Origin: Callipepla californica brunnescens
Lineage: Eukaryota; Chordata; Aves; Galliformes; Odontophoridae
DNA length: 64,000 nt
Assembly: GCA_023055505.1 (NCBI GenBank)
Contig: JALIRH010000002.1
Span: 55,734,733-55,798,732, forward strand
Direction of reading: 5' to 3'
Shown: piece by piece, positions 1 through 64,000 of the stretch
Position numbering within the stretch: position 1 is the first letter of the stretch
Layout of the letters: each line of letters begins with the position of its first letter
Made by a program: the position numbers and the translations under genes
The notes under the pieces: generated by a model
Database searches by the model: none
The model's input: only the letters and a program-made list of their open reading frames with translations
Told to the model about the DNA's origin: nothing

Positions 1-1509
1 AGGCCAGATTTTCTGAACCTGAGCCAAAGTCTAATTAAAAAAATCCCTCATTTGTATCATTTGGACAGAGGTTTCAATGATGTGGCTGCTTTTGTGTAGT
101 TGACCCGTTTTAAACGTGACACAAGCATTAACATTATGGATTGCTTTAAAGCTATTCTTCCCCAAGCTCAGTCAGTTTCTGAATTCTCAGAGTTGCTGTT
201 CAGTAGTATATGCTGAGCTGTTTGTAGTATATTGCATTAATTTCTACTTGTTGCTTATAAATGTTTCTGGGAAGACTTACTAAAGTGGATCTAGAACAAT
301 AAATAGGTTAAATAGAGCTTTTATATCTTTCAAAGTTTCCAAAAGTTTTCATTTGCTGCTCACCTTTATAAATAACACATAGATTCAACAATGCAACATT
401 AAGATAAATTACACTGAACAAGAAAGTTTCAAGACTTGGCAAAGACATCATTGTTCTCCAGTTCTTCTGAGTATCAAAGATCTCCTAAAACCAGCTGCCA
501 TGATTCAAACGCAGGAGACTTTCTTAATATTTGTAAGCCTGGTATAATTTGGTTTCCAGTGACTTGCTAGCTGCTTCCTCCAATGGTAAACCCATTTCAT
601 AATAGTTTTTGAATGAAGAATGGGTGTGTTCCATCCACTGAATGCCACTTTCACTGATCAGAAGCTTTGAGAAATGGCACTTAATGTGTATCAGATTGAA
701 ACACCTGCCTGCTTCACTCTTTTCGCTAGACATTTGTGAGAAAATCACTGTTTGCTAAAGTTCACAGTGGTGCAGGTGGTGAGAGCCATGTACAATAAAT
801 AAATAACCTGGTAATGAGCTACAGGAGCCCTCAGATGAAAATTAGCTTTGCTGCAGATAGCCACATCCTAATTTGTATTTGGAAAAGCTGAAGAACTTTC
901 GTGAGCTTTTTAATTTTAATGTAAAAAAAAAAAAAAGTTCTTTTTTCTCAACAGGAAATGAGCATCCTTATGCATCTCTTGATAATTCAGTTAGCCAACT
1001 ATTTTTTTCTGAAATTACAGGCAAATACATAATTGGAGTATTTTTAACTTCTAGGTCTTGTCAGTTGCTTTTGAAGTTCTGGCAAATTATACTTGTTAAT
1101 GTGCTTGATCTTCCACAGATACTTTTATCTAAATATTATTGTTTGTGAGAGGACATTGTCTTAGCATTATTATCTAACATCTGCTTTAAAAATCTGTTGC
1201 AAAATATGGTTTTACAGTTAAAGCCACTTTAGACATGGCAAAAACATTTCTTCCTGAAACTCAGGGCCTGTAGCACGCTGAGGCATGTTTTTATCAGTGG
1301 CAGAGAGCTTGAACTAAACCAGGTCTTCTGTGACAAAAAGAAGTCTTGTATCTCCCTGGTGGTCTATCTTCCTCCCCTGTAGAACAGGGATGGTAACAGG
1401 AGGCCATTAAACATTTATGTCTGATTGTGTTCACTGGAACTGTGCTTTTGCAGGGTCTGTGCTAGTTCTGTGTGGTGCTGGATAAGGTGAATACTGACCT
1501 TTTTTTCAG
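1..1509. other. Intron sequence upstream of the first visible CARMIL1 exon
   Basis: This is the 3' part of a CARMIL1 intron, ending in a T-rich tract and TTTTTTCAG acceptor at 1501-1509. I searched for the preceding LRR exon and did not see it, so it lies before base 1. There is a short poly(A) run near 920-935. Small open stretches on both strands have no recognisable protein content. Confidence 0.7.
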
Positions 1510-62234
<60,725 letters not shown>

Positions 62235-64000
62235 GTGAAGGCAATTTGATTTCTCTTGAGTTGTAAAAAATGAACAAAAAATAGGTGTCTTCAGTGGGAT
62301 ACAGGGAATGCAGTTTGTCATATCATCCATGCTTTCTACCAGGGATTGCAGGGTTTTCTGCAAAAGAATTGCCCAGTGTTGCAGTGGTTGAACATGAATG
62401 CCCTGGCCAAAGACCAGGCTGCACATATAGAAGACATGCCCTTAAGTCTTCACTTTTTCCCCTCATGACAGGGAGGCAGCATCAGCTATTGCACTTGATC
62501 TCAGGCCAACATGTAAGCAGAAGAGTACATGTAATTGTTTGCATGTATTACAGAGTAAACCCTCCCCATTATCTTCACGTGGGAATATCCTCACATTACT
62601 CCAGAGCTTTTTGTGCCAGGCTATTTTATCTGATTCCCATTTCTCACTGAACTTTCTTACTGTCAGTCCCTGCTTCTTCCCAGCTGTGGTTGGCATGTTC
62701 TAAAATTACCAAATCATCAGTGATTTATATTCCTCAATTATTCTTCAGCATGCAGGGCACTCGTGTGCTATCCACTCCCTACCACTACTCCCCACTGTTA
62801 CCCTGCCACAACTTGGAAGACATTACTTTATGGCAAAGCTCACATGTAAGCTTTGCCCTCTCTTTCATCCTTTTAAAATGCTGCACCGTTGTTTTGCTGT
62901 GTCTGAGTAAGGCACTCAGTTGTCATTTTTGCCTTTCTCCTCACTCTTACAGCACTTGCTGTGATGACTGAACTATTGCTGCAGACCCTCTGGTCTTGAA
63001 TAATCAAATTCAAGTTAAACCAGAGGTCTATGGCTCATTGTAGTGACCCTCAGCATAAAAATGATGTCTTAAGGAAATGACCAATTCCCACCTTGCTAAC
63101 TGGTGCTGAGTAGTGCTCATGAACAGTATAATCAATTTCTAAGACCAAGTTTTCAGTTAAAATTCTGTATGATTGTAAATAAAAGCATTACAGTCTACCA
63201 CAACAAAACAGATTTACTCCAGCTGATATAAATTTTAATAGTTGCACAGAGTGTGTGCTTGGTGCTCTTCAATTTCTTAACATCTGTCATCTGAAGTTGG
63301 TCACATCTAAGATGATTTGTTTGAGATGGTCTATGCGTGTGTCTACTTCCATTGACTAGCTTTTCTACTGTTTATTGAAAACCTGAACTTCATCTCCCAT
63401 ACAGGAAAGTTGTTACCTTTTCTCAGTACTACTACATTTTTCATGGTTTTTTTTCTCATTTTGGAAAAAAATTGCCCCTTTCAAGTTTGACATTGTTTCT
63501 CTCCTCTCTTTTTGCTGTTGATGTACGAATATAAAGAGAAACTTCTAAGAAAATAATTGATTTGGAATATTTTTTTAGAGAAGAGGTTATTGAACTTATT
63601 TTTGTTGTGTTTTTTAAAAGTTGATGCATCTCAGTTTTTTTTTTTTTCCATGATGACAAAGCTGTATCTTGCACACAGCAGGGCACTGGCTTGCTTCTTA
63701 GTGTTGTCCAGACCATGCCAAACTACAGTTCAAAAGAATTTTTTGCATGCTTCATCCTAGACTGCAGTAGCAAATGTTTCAGTTTTGCACTTTTATTCAT
63801 GACATCTGTGAAGCTAAAAAAACAAAGGATTTTGATGGTTGAGCTACAGGAGAACATATCCTATTGCTGTTTAATTACTTAGGAGGGATATGGAACAAAC
63901 TTCCTCAGTATCTTCAAATTTATCAGAATTCCAGCTTGATAGAAAATTTATTTTCCTTTAAGGTGCAGATGGCTGCTTATATTCTGAGCTATTTTACATG
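62235..64000. other. CARMIL1 intron start, or alternative 3' UTR, to the end of the window
   Basis: No further CARMIL1 exon is visible, so the remaining Pro-rich C-terminus must be beyond base 64000. The stretch contains an in-frame stop just after the donor (62247-62249), an AATAAA at 63178-63183 and T-runs near 63447 and 63638. No dispersed repeat was recognised. Confidence 0.65.
63178..63183 (+). promoter_or_regulatory. Candidate polyadenylation signal AATAAA
   Basis: A canonical AATAAA within TTGTAAATAAAAGC. A GU-rich stretch, GAGTGTGTGCTTGGTG, lies some 70 bases downstream. It could end a read-through transcript of the 61802 exon. A lone hexamer in AT-rich intron can also arise by chance. 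Confidence 0.35.

Overview
The window is a piece of a bird nuclear genome, most likely chicken or a close galliform relative. The evidence is interspersed CR1 LINE 3' ends on both strands with the typical terminal ATTCTATGATT-like repeats, a relic resembling the galliform mariner family (Galluhop/Mariner1_GG type), and compact exons separated by AT-rich introns. No bacterial, viral or plasmid architecture is present: there are no operons and no long intact ORFs outside exons.

One gene accounts for all recognisable coding sequence: CARMIL1 (LRRC16A), the capping protein regulator and myosin 1 linker 1, on the + strand. I can trace 21 consecutive internal exons from 1510 to 62234. Every junction has AG/GT borders and keeps the reading frame, giving 2585 coding bases and 861 whole codons (numbered here as window residues w1 to w861, w1 being the Val at 1512). 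The 5' exons (PH-like domain, first LRRs) lie upstream of the window, and the last exons (rest of the Pro-rich tail) lie downstream.

Layout: exons at 1510-28387 encode the second part of the leucine-rich-repeat solenoid, roughly one LRR per exon. Exons at 30304-43672 encode the helical cap/dimerisation region. After a 13.4-kb intron, exons at 57042-60034 encode the capping-protein-binding region with a complete CPI motif (LxHxTxxRPKx6P) and the CARMIL-specific CSI segment. The 433-bp exon at 61802-62234 starts the basic, Ser/Pro-rich disordered tail.

Introns hold about ten clear CR1 fragments, one older CR1 and one doubtful ancient one, one internally deleted mariner element with both inverted termini and remnants of transposase at 17513-18090, several microsatellites and small palindromes. 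I found no tRNA, rRNA, CRISPR or convincing small RNA gene, and no second protein-coding gene. The points most worth a second look are a possible intronic polyadenylation isoform after the 61802-62234 exon, the deleted mariner copy, and some unexplained antisense open stretches. I see no evidence for an undescribed biological system.
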